DNA of 64,000 bases from NCBI GenBank assembly GCA_016169945.1, contig JADLSH010000377.1, forward strand, positions 434,001 to 498,000, in the 5' to 3' direction. This document shows positions 46,277 to 58,172 of the stretch, one piece after another. Position numbers and translations under genes: made by a program. This stretch comes from Trachythela sp. YZ-2020. Its lineage: Eukaryota; Cnidaria; Anthozoa; Malacalcyonacea; Clavulariidae. Within the stretch, counting starts at the first letter, position 1; each line of letters opens with the position of its first letter. The notes under the pieces were generated by a model, which was given only the letters and a program-made list of their open reading frames with translations, was not told the DNA's origin and did not search any database.

Positions 46277-46830
46277 GGTAAATACACTAATCGGGTCATC
46301 AGATTAAAAAACGATGGCACAGAATAAAGATGTATACAGAAGGGTCACTCAGCGGTGCAACGTGTCCTCGGTTTTTAATGCAAAAATATGCAGTTTACTG
46401 GCCAGAGAAATGGCGGATCAGCCAGTTCGGCGTGCTTATTGGCCAGAAAAAGCAATTGACTGGCCAGAGAAATGGCGGCCAACATACGTAATGCGATATG
46501 CGCGACCCCCAAAAATTCAAAGGTTCCCAAGAGAGTGAACCCTCTATGTACTATTTACTCTATGACGATGGTTTGGCTATTCATTTATAAATGACTTAAT
46601 TCATTCAATATGCAATAATAGGTCTATGTTTTTTTTCGTCCAAAACTGCATATATCAGTTTACCAATGTCATTTATGAATAAATATATGAACTATCTACA
46701 CATTCATATAGAATTACAATTATAAATAACAGCATACTATATATAAGTTGTGTGCACAGCATTTCCAATAAATATATTGTGATAACAGTCAAGTTTATTT
46801 GTCAACATTATTAGTCTAATTGTTCTTTAT
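46277..46830. other. Intron-like gap inside the multicopy-family pseudogene
   Basis: Starts at a GTAAAT donor and ends at a TTTCTTTATAG acceptor (46820-46830). It contains a CTGGCCAGAGAAATGGCGG phrase repeated with variation, otherwise AT-rich. Confidence 0.45.
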
Positions 46831-47225
46831 AGATTCCACAAATTGTTCAAGAATTGACAATCCAGTTGCATCACACAGTCATCCTACAACAATAGAGGAA
46901 AACAGTGAAACTGGTAACACAAACATCATGTGAGACAAAGTTGGGGAAAGCGATTGAGTTTGTGCTCGGGCAGTCAACTGAAGTGATTGAGTTGGATAAA
47001 GCCAGGCAGCGACACAAGCGGTCACCATCTGACAAGTTTCTCCTTGCCAAGTTTATGAAACTGGTTGCAGTTATGGAGGTACGTGTTTCAAAACAGCAAC
47101 AACAAATTCGCCAAGAGATTAGTCAATGGAAAAAAGAATCTTTCCTGCAATTCCCACATGCAAAACTTCTTAGAGACAAACTAAAGTATGCCAAAGCTAT
47201 CCTGAACAAAATCAGGAATAAATAG

Positions 47226-47512
47226 ATATTATTTATGCATATAATTTGTGATGAATCATAGTTGAATAGATAATTATGCACTGTTTGAGTTCACTTTGCC
47301 ACAGCAAGGGGTAAGGACATTTCATCATGCACGTTTTTTATCTTTTACTGTTATTTAAGTGTGTATAATGGCATGAGATCAAACTAGAGCATTTTTATTG
47401 GTACACAACGGTATTTCAGTTTCACCGAAATATATATATGTATCACTGTTAAATTAATAATACCAATTGTAAAAATTTTAATACACTCACCATAGCTTTT
47501 AACCATATCATT
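47226..47512. other. No gene recognised
   Basis: AT-rich flank with nothing I can name. Confidence 0.4.
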
Positions 47513-47846
47513 ATAGAGCGTTTGCACATGACGTCACAAAATTCATAAATTAAAGCTACAAAGCTGACTGCTTTATATTTTCCGTATGTCGTTACTAAGA
47601 ATGTTCACCAAAAATTTTGGGTTCGTACAATTATATCTCCCTGAGTTCTGGAGTTTTGAAAAATACTATTGCTGATGTCAGCATTATTTTCAAAACTCCG
47701 TAACTCACGGATAAATAATTATATGAACCCAAACATTTTGGTGAGCATTCCTAATAGCGATCTAGAAAACAATTGAGAAAGCCAGCTTTGTAGCTTTCGT
47801 AGTTTAGATTTTAGAATTTGTCACGTGATAAGTGAGAACGCTCTAT
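47513..47846. mobile_element. Palindromic MITE with ATAGAGCG ends
   Basis: ATAGAGCGTTTGCACATGACG on one side, mirrored by CACGTGATAAGTGAG and AACGCTCTAT on the other. Inner arms include TTTTGGTGAGCATTC-type mirror sequence and AAAACTCCGTAACTCACGG. Non-coding, 334 bp. Confidence 0.75.
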
Positions 47847-47937
47847 TGTAAGAAGTACTGTAAGGAAAGTCCGCATGTATGCATAGTAGAACATAAATAC
47901 ACATTGTGTGCACGCATTGTGTGCCAAGGAAATAAAT

Positions 47938-48879
47938 TTTAGGATATTATGGTGTTGAAATAGCACTTTAGTCAAGTGCTATATTAACACCAAGGCGTAA
48001 GTGCTAAAATAACCCTTAAATCCGGGTTATTATGACACCAATGTGCTATTTTAGCACCTCATAAGGTGCTAAATTGACACCTTAAGTGAAAATTGTTTTA
48101 CACCTTAAGTGACACAGTGAAAATTGTTTCCCTACAATTTTCGAAATATGGTAAATTTATGATTTAGATTGAATTTTTTAGAAGAACTGTTACTTGTTAG
48201 AAAAAAAAAATTGTACTACATATATTGAGCAACATTCTAAGAAATTGATCACAAAAATGACGTCATCATCGTTATTATGGTAACAATGACGTTTTGAATA
48301 TGGCCGACATTTTAGCTTGTAACGCACTTTACTCGAAAAACCGCCTGGTTACTTATTTTCGTCTAGTACAATAGATTATCTGAACTAGTTTAAAAAAATT
48401 ATGTAGAGCCAAATTTTTAAGAAATTAATAAACATGAATTTTCGTTATAAATATTTTTTGACTCTCGTTCAGATAATCTAGTTTTCTACAGGAAAACGTT
48501 TCATGAAATAAAAAATGGGGGTAACCAGGCGTTTTTTTAGAGCAAAGTGTGTTAAAAGCCAAAATGTCGGCCATATTGAAACGTCATTGTTACCATGACG
48601 TAATGTAATGACGTCATTTTTTGGAACAATTTTCAGCTCTTAAAATGTTCCTTAAAATTTTCAGCTCTTAAAATATAAGTCATACAATTTTTGTTTTATA
48701 ACAAGTAAAAATTATTCAAAAAGTTTGATCTAAATCGTAAATTTTCCACATTTCAAAATATTGTAGGGAGCCACTACATATTGTAGAGGTGATAAAATAG
48801 CACCCCAAAAGGTGCTATTCTGTACCTTTTTATTTAACACCACTTTTGGTGCTAAATTAACACCGTAAAATTAACAGTG
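47938..48879. mobile_element. Shorter CACTG-type element with palindrome arrays, interrupted by a foldback
   Basis: The right end AAAATTAACAGTG equals that of 8607-12619. Palindromes of the GGTGCTAAATTAACACC class fill 47950-48115 and 48785-48868. The left terminus (about 47938) has decayed to AAATTTTAGGATATTATGGTG. The centre is occupied by the foldback 48128-48775. Confidence 0.65.
48128..48775. mobile_element. Foldback inside the CACTG-type element
   Basis: Arms of about 300 bp: CCCTACAATTTTCGAAATAT...AGATTATCTGAAC on the left and its mirror ending CAAAATATTGTAGGG on the right. The right terminus continues AGCCAC, matching the GTGGCTCCCTACA end of the TTAA elements at 22051 and 60329, so it may be a relative. 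TGACGTCA and GGTAACAATGACG occur in both arms. Confidence 0.7.
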
Positions 48880-49287
48880 TAGGAGATATATAGGCTGGTT
48901 TACACTATCAAAGTTTTTGTTATCTCGGTGGTGCTACGTACCTCTTCTCAAACAAGTAAATTTGTCCTTTGATCAATTCATGAGTTAGTTATACTTTCAC
49001 CGTGATTATCTGTATTAGGGAAACTTTGGTGGTGTAAATTAGCTTAAAAGGCAAGCAGTGAAGGGTCTATTATTATTAAGGAGAATGGCGTATTTCGTTT
49101 TATGTATATTTTCTGTTATCATAGACGTACAGTAGTGTAAATTTAGGTGTTATCTATTTGCGGGGTTTGCCTTGTTGGGACTTCGAGTCCGTTCGTGAAT
49201 CCCTTATCTAACTTGCCTTTTTTTGTTTGTAATATCTTGTTTGTCTTAACGTATTGTTGTAAATTTTTAGCGAGTTTGATTAAAGCT
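48880..49287. other. No gene recognised
   Basis: AT-rich; short frames only. Confidence 0.4.
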
Positions 49288-49727
<440 letters not shown>

Positions 49728-50452
49728 ATGGACACTTTTCTCCGTCCTTTTGGTGTTTGTGTTAGCGACTTGCATGTATTTTGGCAGCCCTACCTGCATG
49801 TAAGAATTTCCAATTCATTAATTAAAATTGTCAAAAAGTCCAATGTGACCAAAATTCTATTTTTTCTTTCTTCTAAATCTTTTATGCATTCTTGTTTATA
49901 ATATTTAACTCAAATATTTTGTAAATTTTATTTTTTATTCAAAAACTATAGAAATTAAAAAATATAAATAAATAAATGAAATCTACAGAATAAAATCTGA
50001 ATTCAATATTTTCTACTCAAGGATTGTGTGATTTAACATATTACTTGGCATTTGACAAGAGGGCTTAATAGACCCTGACGATGGCTGCTGAAGCATGGTT
50101 ATTGGAGTCCTTCACCTGGGTGAATAACATAGGTTAATTTATATAATTGTACATACCTGTAACAGGAAGTGTTTAAAAATACCATGTATTAACTGAACAA
50201 TGTGCTAACTTAAATCATTCATAATATACATATTCACACTTTAAAAGGTAAATTGCTCAATTTAAACTATATTATTGATCTACTATTTACATTGGGGCAG
50301 GTTTATCACAACAAAATGCATGCCAATTACTGTGAGCCTCTACATATTTACATATAAGATTATCAACAATTATGGAATCTTTGCAGTTTCTCAAAACCTC
50401 AATAAATCCCCGCACAATTGAAAATCTGGGTGTTATCTGCACTATTATGTAT
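49728..50452. other. No gene recognised
   Basis: AT-rich sequence without element ends or coding sequence that I recognise. Confidence 0.4.
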
Positions 50453-52249
50453 TAGTCGGCCGGCCAAGCTATCGAACGGTGCAAGTTGATGGCAACTTCG
50501 TGTTAGAAGCTGGCAAAACAAACATATTCATACTCAGATAGATGTAGAGAAAAAGGTTTGAGTTGTTGCCAAGCCGAAAAATGAATTTTTAAGTGAAAAA
50601 TCGAGAGTTTTTAGGCCGCCTTCCCGCAACGTCGCGGCAACTAAACTTCAAACGATTGCCGAAAATCACGTTGCTATGCTACAAGTTTCTTTGTTCTGAT
50701 TGGTCATCAATAACGTTCGCTTAATTAGTCGACCAATGAGCGAACGTAAAAGTGTGTGCACTTCCGGTTTTTGTATCACGACATAAACAAACTGCGAAGA
50801 TCGAGGGAATAACTTGCAAAAGTTTACGATTTCAGCGATATTTAGGTAACGTTTTTCGTGTTAAAGCCATCTACACTCCATAAACATATTGTACTTCATT
50901 CAGCGACACTGACTTGGCCATAGTGTGTCAAATTTATTTTATTGTTGTGCCAATACTTTGACTATTTTGTCAAGTATTTTCCAATGTTTAAATACAGCCA
51001 GAATCAAATTATAATATTGAGTGCTGAAAATTTACAAAAATAAATGCTAAATTATAATATATTTATCGATGCTAGTATGGTCAAACATAAACTAACATTT
51101 GGTAGACATTTGCAGCAATATAATCGGCGTTTCTTTTGCAAAACATTCACATGAAGTCAATGCAATTTATTTGCGAGTTTAGTAGGGTTGAATTCGTTTG
51201 TGACTTTATTCTGTCTAAATTTTGTAATATAAAGATTCCGTCTCTGTCATGTTTAAGAGTTAATAGGTCAACAAAATATCATATTAGTTCCAATCTACTG
51301 TAGCATAATTTACTAGAATAATAATCACTGACACTGTGCATGCTTGCATGGTAATGCCAATGACCTGCTCCTGTCAATTTATATCGTATTCTTTTTTGAC
51401 AGTCTTGTATAGACTTTTATAAAGCCAGCTTTTAGTTCAAATTAGCCTGTAATAGTTGTTTTCCTCAAAATTATAGAGTAACACTGGCCAAGTCTAGTTT
51501 ACTCCAAGTTGCTTTATGGATTTTATATGGCAAATGAAATACATAGCCTTGAATTATGTGCGTTTCTAATATATAATCGCACGAAGTTTACGGCAAAATA
51601 TATCAGTTGTGTATATTTTCTATTAGCTGTAATCCGTGAATTAGATTGTGTTTATTAATCTAGACAACTACGAACACTCAAATGTCCTAGAAAGGCAAGT
51701 ACTATACAAGTAGAATCTAACTAAATATTAAGGTCAGAAGAAGTACGAATTTTGGCACAAGAATAAAATAAATTTGACACACCATGGCCAAATCAGTGTC
51801 ACTGAACAAAGTACAATATGTTTACGGAATATATATAGCTTTAACACGAAAAATCTTACCTAAATATCGCTGAAATCGTAAGATTTTGCAAGTTTCTTTC
51901 TAGTTTGTTTACATCGCGAATACAAAAACCGGAAATGCACACACTTTTACGTTCGCTCATTGGTCGACTAATTAGGCGAGCGTTATTGATGACCAATCAG
52001 AGTAAAGAAACTTGTAGCATAGCAACGTAATTTTCGGCAATCGTTTGAAATTTAGTTGCCGCGACGTTGCGGGAAGGCGGCCTAAAAACTCTCGATTTTC
52101 ACTTAAAAATTCATTTTTCGGCTTGGCAACAACTCAAACCTTTTTCTCCACATCTATCTGAGTATGAATATGTTTGTTGCCAGCTTCTAACACGAAGTTG
52201 CCATCAAACGTTTTTAGAGGCACTTTTTGATATCTTGGCCGGCCGACTA
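50453..52249. mobile_element. 1.8-kb foldback element with TAGTCGGCCGGCC ends
   Basis: Inverted arms of about 510 bp (50453-50965 and about 51745-52249) start TAGTCGGCCGGCCAAG and end CTTGGCCGGCCGACTA. Long stretches are identical between arms, for example CGCCTTCCCGCAACGTCGCG. The middle (50966-51744) is AT-rich and non-coding. It shares TAGTC...GACTA termini with the foldback at 1053-4573. Confidence 0.88.
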
Positions 52250-52965
52250 TATGTTTTTTGAACAATATACGCGTAATCTTGTTCTTTGGGTGAAGTAAAC
52301 ATTGTCTAAAGAAATTAAACATGGAGTATTAACATATTTGTTACGTTGAATATAATGCGACAGCTAAGCACACCTTTGATCTTTTAATGGGTTATCTAAG
52401 GACCTAGTTGATGATAAATAAGCTCTTAGATCTTGCATAATATACATATACTAGTAGTTACTATCGCAAGGAAAGTGCTGCCTAAGCATGTTTTGTAGTA
52501 TTAAACGTACTAAATAATTATGTTATGTTCGCATGGCGCAATAACAAATTTTGGCAATTGCAACGTATATATTATCACTGTATAAATTAGACAAAACTTC
52601 GGCGTGAAAAAATCTAATGAAAAAAATTTCCTGGAATTTTTTCCTAACGGGGAAAAAGATTTAGGTGGAAGTCACGGGAAAAAGACAGTCATATAACAAC
52701 ACAGGGGCCCAACAAAGCCACAAAGGTTTATGTCTGTGAACAGTAAATCATAGCATAGTGATCATAGTTAACTATTAGTGCATGAGTAAATATACTGTAC
52801 GAGAAAGAATAGAAATAATCTTTAATTTATATGAAGTACTTCACACAACCGGAGGGCTAGAATTGTGGCTGCACCCGCAATAATTTTATAGGCATGAGGG
52901 ATGTTGAGGGATATTAGTAATTTGAGCTACTTGCGCCTATCGATCAGCGGCATGTAATTGTCAAA
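52250..52965. other. No gene recognised
   Basis: AT-rich downstream flank of the protease pseudogene; nothing identified. Confidence 0.4.
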
Positions 52966-54130
52966 TTATGCGCGACGATCAGGCATGCCACTAGAGTGTC
53001 GGGCATGCGAGTCAAAGAGAAAGAAATCATTCATTTGCTTTATTAAGGCCATCATATAGCCCTCTAATATTAAAATAGCATGACTGTCATTCAAGAAAAT
53101 ACTCAAAAGTGCTGTATGAATATCATAGTAAGGAAATTCAATTTCCCGATCAGTTATAACAAGCCCTTGAAGCTCCTTTCCATAAGTCATAAACCAAATT
53201 TGGTTTTCATTTTTGCCAATTTGTTCTTCTAACACAATGGGTAGATCAATGTTATTTTGTGCCTCAATGGGCTCCATATTTTGAGCTACCTCCACGGGTA
53301 GATTGTTTATATTTTGAGCTACCTCCACGGGTAGATTGTTTATATTTTGAGCTACCTCCACGGGTAGATTGTTTATATTTTGAGCTACCTCCACGGGTAG
53401 ATTGTTTATATTTTGAGCTACCTCCACGGGTAGATTGTTTATATTTTGTGCTACCTCCACGGGTAGATTGTTTATATTTTGAGCTACCTCCACGGGTAGA
53501 TTGTTTATATTTTGAGCTACCTCCACGGGTAGATTGTTTATATTTTGAGCTACCTCCACGGGTAGATTGTTTATATTTTGAGCTACCTCCACGGGTAGAT
53601 TGTTTATATTTTGTGCTACCTCCACGGGTAGATTGTTTATATTTTGAGCTACCTCCACGGGTAGATTGTTTATATTTTGTGCTACCTCCACGGGTAGATT
53701 TATATACCACTATTTGTCATCGTACTACATGTATTCGTACATGAATTATTAACAGTGACAATTGTTGGTAAGTTATCTATAGACAAAAATTCTACACCAG
53801 TGTCTAGCTAGGACTAATAGGCCATTATTCAGAGCTCTTAAGTACATCTTGTCTCCTTGTATTAAGACACTATTAAATGTTGTAAACGACCATGCGGACA
53901 ATGGGATATTTCGGGCTGTAACAAGCGCCGATAAACTCATAAAAGCACATTGTTTGCCTCTAGAATGAACGCTAAACAGTTCATCGCCTTGGTGGATATT
54001 AGCAGAAATAAATAAAGCCATACTAGCTAACCTGGTTTCTTCGGGAAGTGTTCGTAAAATTCGTATATTTTGCATCAAGTCAGATGCGATAGCTGGAATT
54101 GCCTATTCAATATTTTTATCACTCCCCCCG
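52966..54130 (-). pseudogene. C76-type cysteine protease-like gene, split by frameshift and minisatellite
   Basis: On minus from 54130: an AIPAIASDLMQNIRIL segment, then FSVHSRGKQCAFMSLSALVT, whose QCAFMSL block would hold the catalytic cysteine, and a FNSVLIQGDKMYLRALNNG block. Near 53810 a one-base change shifts the frame; the other frame continues TGVEFLSIDNLPTIV and soon stops. The minisatellite follows (53702-53278), then the second half: YGKELQGL, HTALLSIFLNDSHAILILEG and FFLFDSHARHSSGMPD, in which the DSHAR histidine would be catalytic. A Cys block followed by an FDSHARxxxGxP block is the pattern of papain-fold peptidase C76-like domains in multicopy transposon-encoded animal proteins. 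It ends early at 52966. Substrate unknown; the assignment rests on pattern memory, not a search. Confidence 0.55.
53278..53702 (-). repeat. In-frame 33-bp minisatellite, about 13 copies
   Basis: Each unit encodes VEVAQNINNLP on minus. Units are essentially identical. The only variant seen is T or A in the alanine codon (about 3 of 13 units), which is synonymous in the minus frame but changes E to V in the overlapping plus frame. Confidence 0.97.
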
Positions 54131-54349
54131 GTGCCCCCCCGGAATTCTGACATCTTAAATATGGACGGACAGACGCGAGATCGAAATCTCGACAATATAT
54201 AACTCGGCTCGAAAGACTGGGTCGAGTGAACTCTGGAGCATGTCAAAATTAGGAGTGCTGCCTGCGGCAGCAATAAATTGTATGGCTAGTACAGTAGTAG
54301 CTTAGCAAATGCTAAATAATCAACTTACATAATTGTTATTGATATAGAA
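54131..54349. other. Short unassigned stretch
   Basis: Contains a CGAGATCGAAATCTCG palindrome near 54177. No gene. Confidence 0.35.
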
Positions 54350-54357
54350 ATAATCTA

Positions 54358-54512
54358 GATAGGAGTTCATCCATTTCGCATAGACCTTTGTATAGTTTTA
54401 TAGTTTTATTAATATAAGCATCAATCTACAAATACGGAATGATGAACGAACATAACACAAACTTGGACCCAGGTCCCTATATGTCTATTACTCTTTAATT
54501 ACCTATATGCTC
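54358..54512 (-). repeat. 3' LTR of the Gypsy element
   Basis: Minus-strand start GAGCATATAGG, end GAACTCCTATC. Same length and sequence as 59572-59726. The usual TG...CA termini are not seen. Confidence 0.88.
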
Positions 54513-54583
54513 CATCTCCCCCCAAGTCTTTTGTGTTCGTTTGGGGGCATGAAAGACTGAGTTCAATGTAATAGGTTTATTGT

Positions 54584-56822
54584 TTATTTAACTTGTTCCA
54601 GGAGACCTTTCTTGTTATAATCCATCAGTCGCCTTAGTGCCAGCGGTGGTTTCTTTGTAGCGGGTGTAGGTGGAATGGCATTGGGTGTGGCATGTAGGGC
54701 GGGTGGCGTATCTGGCGTGGATGGCAAATGAGTCTGTGGTGTGGATGGGGTTCTTCTTGTGGCAGAGAGTGGTGTCTTTGGTATAGGACTTGGTGGGATC
54801 AGTGGTGTGCTCAGTTCTGTTGTAACGGGTGATGGTGTGGATGGGGGGCTAGGTAAATTGTTTTTGGGTACGGTTAATTGTTTGCTAAGGAGGGGAAGGT
54901 CGTCATCAACGGTACGTCGAGGTGGAGGCGTTTGTGCAGGGGTGTACTTTCGCAGAAATTTTCGATTCCGAAGGGTGATTCTGCCTGATCCATCAACACG
55001 TACTCTATATTGGTCGTATTGGAGTACCTCGATGACAAGTCCTGTCTTATCCCATTTTGTAGCGTGTGGCCCTGTTTGATTCTGTATCCTTACATGGTTT
55101 CCGACAACTAGGGGTGGTAGCTTTCTGGTGTGTTCGGACCACCGTTCTGCGGCCTTGATATGGCGAGTTCGTAAGGCTTCTTCACGTGCAGCAAGGGTGT
55201 CGCTCCAGGTGGGATGGGGCTTATACAGACCGGGAAAGATGGGTATGAAATCTTTTATAGGTCTACCGAAGACGCATTGTGCGGGTGACAGTTTTGTATC
55301 TGGGTCAGGGGTGTTGCGGTATTGGAGGATGGCTATTTGTAATGCATCTGTGTTGAGGCTGCCGTTTGGACTTGTATTGTTTGTTATGAGACGTTTGACG
55401 GTTTTAACTGCGACCTCTGCCCTGCAGTTGGAGTGGGGGAATGCGACGGATGAGAGTCGGTGGTGTACTCCCCAATCTTTAAGGAATTGGCGTGTTGCGA
55501 GCGCTGTGAATTCGGGGCCACCGTCTGTTGCGCACTCGTCTGGAATGCCAAAGGTCGTGAACGTACGTCGTAGGCTGTTGATGAGTCCTTTGGAGCCTTC
55601 TTTTGCTCGTTCAATGATGGGCCAGTTTGAATACCGGTCTACTACAACCAGGTAGTTGAATCCCTTGTAGTGAAAGAAGTCGGCACAGATGCACTGAAAG
55701 GGGTAGGCTGGCTGTACTGGTGGAATGGGTGGTGCACTGGGTTGGGAGGGGGCCATTCGATTACAGTTGTTGCAGTTGGCACGCATAGCTGTGATGGCAG
55801 GGGTGATGCCCGGCCAGAAGATGGTTGCTTCAGCACGTGCCATCATTGAGGTGACACCTTGGTGTGCTGAGTGTAGTACTATCAGGACATGCTTTCGGAG
55901 GGTGGGTGGTATGACGACGCGATCTTTATAAAGGATGACACCGTCCACTGTGTATAGGTGGTCGCGGAATTGGTGGTATTCTTGGAGTGGCTGTGGTAGT
56001 TCGTGTCGGAACACTGGGAATCCGGATTCGATGATGGACACTAGTTTAGTCATTGTTTCATCGCTTGTAGTTGCGAGTTTAACCCTATCCCATGTAATTG
56101 CGATGGCACTTAGGGCTGAAGAGGCAGAAGAGGCCAGTTCGGTGTCAATGGTGGAGTAGGGTGGCATTGGTGATGTCTCTTTGCAGCGGATGCCGGAGAG
56201 GAATGAGTGCCCAAGTTTGCTTAGTGGAAATGGGATTTCCGAGTCGTATATCGCTGCAACGTCATCTGGGAGTGTTAGTATGTCTGGGTTGGGTGATCCG
56301 GTGGGATGACGGGAGACGGCATCGGCGGCTTTGTGTCGTACTCCTGGGACGTGTACCATCCGGAATTTATAGCGTAGTGTTTTTTCCTTGAGGTTGCGCA
56401 GTCTTGCGTTGGGTATATCTTCGAGTGATCGGTCCCCGAGTATTCTTAGTAGGGGTTTATGGTCCACTGCGATAATCAGGTCGCTGCAGCCTAGGACGAA
56501 GTGTCTGGTTTTATCCAGGGCGTCGGCTACTGCTAAGGCCTCACCTTCGACTGGTGCATAGCGTGATTCCGCTGCGTGAGTGAAGCGGCTTCCTACTAGT
56601 GTTATTCGCCAGCCGGTACGGCAGCAGAAGGGCTCTATTGATGGGCAATGGCAGTGTTTCTGAAGTAGCCAATATCCAATTCCGTTTTTGGACCAGTCCG
56701 TAGCTAGGCAGGTTGGCTTTGATTTGTCGAATATGCGGACTCCCTCATTAATTTCACTTATGATGACCGATTTGGACTCTTCAAAGATTTGGTTGAGCTC
56801 GCTGTCCCATTTAAATGGTTGT
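54584..56822 (-). pseudogene. Gypsy pol, second part: RNase H and integrase
   Basis: The minus frame is open from about 56822 to TAA at 54584. RNase [18 protein letters not shown] (first catalytic aspartate), [18 protein letters not shown] (glutamate), and [12 protein letters not shown] (aspartate). Integrase: the zinc-binding [22 protein letters not shown] with CNNCNR, the core [20 protein letters not shown] (D), [10 protein letters not shown] (D) and [17 protein letters not shown] (E at the expected distance), then a [18 protein letters not shown] domain and a long proline/threonine-rich tail. The domains look complete, but the part is separated from RT by a one-base shift near 56820, so it could not be made from this copy in the usual way. 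Confidence 0.88.
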
Positions 56823-58172
56823 CCTTGAGTAGTTGGCGGAATGGTTGCATGCGGTCGGTGGCTGCGAAGGCGTAGGAGACCTGATTTATCAGTCCAAACC
56901 AGGAGCGAACATCTGTGATATTGGTTGGGGTCGGGAAGTTGCGGATGGCTTCAATATATTTCTGACACGGTCGTACACTGTCTGGGGTGATCTCAAATCC
57001 AGCAAATTCTACCGAGTTTGCGCCAAATCTGAATTTTTCTGGGTTTAGAGTGATGCCATTACGGCCACAGATATCTAGCCAGTCGACGTCTTGGAAGAAG
57101 CTGGCAGTGAGGGCGTCGGCCCAAAGTAGAGTGTCGTCGACGCATTTGGTTTTGTTGGGGACGTCTGCTACGATCTCATCGAATCGGCGCGAGTACCCGT
57201 CGCCTGAAGCGATATAACCCTGGGGCGCCGTCTTGTATCTGTAGCGACCCCACGGTGTAATAAATGTGGTTAGGTGGCGGTCGTCTTCATGTAGGGGTAC
57301 GCTGTGATAGCCGTTCCAGCAGTCGAATACCGTTTTCTTCTTGTTGCTTGGGACGGATCGCGCTTGGTGGAAGGGGCTCTGGGTGTGATGAGTCTCCCTT
57401 GTTGCGTGCAGGTTGAGAGCTTGGAAATCTACGGTGCGTCGGGGCTTGCCATTCTTCTTTGCGCATATTACCATACGATGGCACCATGTTACGGGCTCTC
57501 CGACTGGGACTGGTTCAATGACGCCGGGTGAGACGTCTTGGTCGAGGCCAGCTTTCACTTGATCTTGCCAATGAAGGGGTACTGGGATTGGGGTATGGTG
57601 GGCAGTCGGTTCGGCATTGGGATCCACCATCAGTCGCATGGGGGGTCCTTCCATTAGCGGTAGAGTCTGGTGAGTGCATGTGTTAAACGTGCTGGATTTG
57701 TAGTGGTTGAGGAGCCATGTCTCAAGGCACTCTCTAGTGGCCTCGGTTGCAGGGAAAGGTATTGTGTTTGGCTTTGGTGGTGGATGCTGGCGTCGTGGGC
57801 AGTTGCATGTTGGAGTGGATGTACTTGGGGCAGTTCGTTCTGGTGTTTCAGCAACCGGGGTTGATGCTTCGTCCGTTCTCATGCGGGGGACTTCTCCAAC
57901 TGTGGGAAAGTTTTCAGTGATTATGCCCAAGGCAGTGCATGCCTCGTGGCTGAGGAACAATTTGTCAGAGTCGCTTGTCACGTATACAATCTGGCGACTT
58001 TCCAATGTTTGACCAGTTTTAGATTTGCCAGAGAATCTTAGAATCACTGCGCCAAGGATTGTTATGCCCTTATTGTTGGCAGCGTGCATTTGCATTGTCA
58101 CTGGGATGAGGTCATCTTTACATAAGCCAAGGCGTTTGACGACTTTCATGCTTGCTAGGCAGCTTTGGCATC
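56823..58172 (-). pseudogene. Gypsy pol, first part: protease remainder and reverse transcriptase
   Basis: Continues the Gag frame directly after an in-frame TGA at 58168-58170, with CQSCLASMKVVKRLGL (protease after the active site). RT motifs in order: KKNGKPRRTVDFQALN, KTVFDCWNGYHSVPLHEDD (first aspartate), TAPQGYIASGDGYSRRFDE, and KCVDDTLLWADAL, the catalytic box, CVDD instead of the usual YIDD/YVDD. The connection follows: [20 protein letters not shown] and SWFGLINQV. The frame is lost at about 56820 (LKDNHLNG). CVDD occurs in this cnidarian Gypsy group as I recall it, so it may be natural rather than a mutation. Confidence 0.87.

Larger units (their letters stand above)
43975..47225 (+). 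pseudogene. Decayed multicopy transposon-family gene, interrupted by two insertions
   Basis: Pieces in order: KMVPNDNGEIVKTEFVVEGR after a TTTCAG acceptor (43981); KKDELIRELDARGIY then GETKKELEKLHGVQRI (about 44190-44290, frame change between); LTELPLHLPEKEATAAKDVI (44390-44610); LRRHNMTWYHGILYREIFG (about 44630); QYRLINGKSCNVEEQERIF (44728-45030); RSWQAHLEQISGFLLPGKG after the hAT MITE (about 45390); an acidic exon (46094-46276, donor GTAAAT); and KLGKAIEFVLGQSTEVIELD to the end at 47225. The same sequence of blocks defines an unnamed protein family found in many copies in cnidarians and molluscs and thought to be transposon-encoded. At least five frame changes and stops: dead. Function unknown. 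Confidence 0.65.

Noticed and set aside
53259..53744. Plus-strand frame with FELPPRVDCLY repeats and an alternative minus frame with KQSTRGGSSKY repeats
   Set aside because: These are other frames of the 33-bp minisatellite. Unit variation is synonymous only in the VEVAQNINNLP frame, which also joins the protease segment.
58168..58170. Programmed stop-codon readthrough between Gag and Pol of the Gypsy element
   Set aside because: The TGA replaces the glycine of the protease active-site triad. Readthrough would put another residue there, so a nonsense mutation is more plausible.
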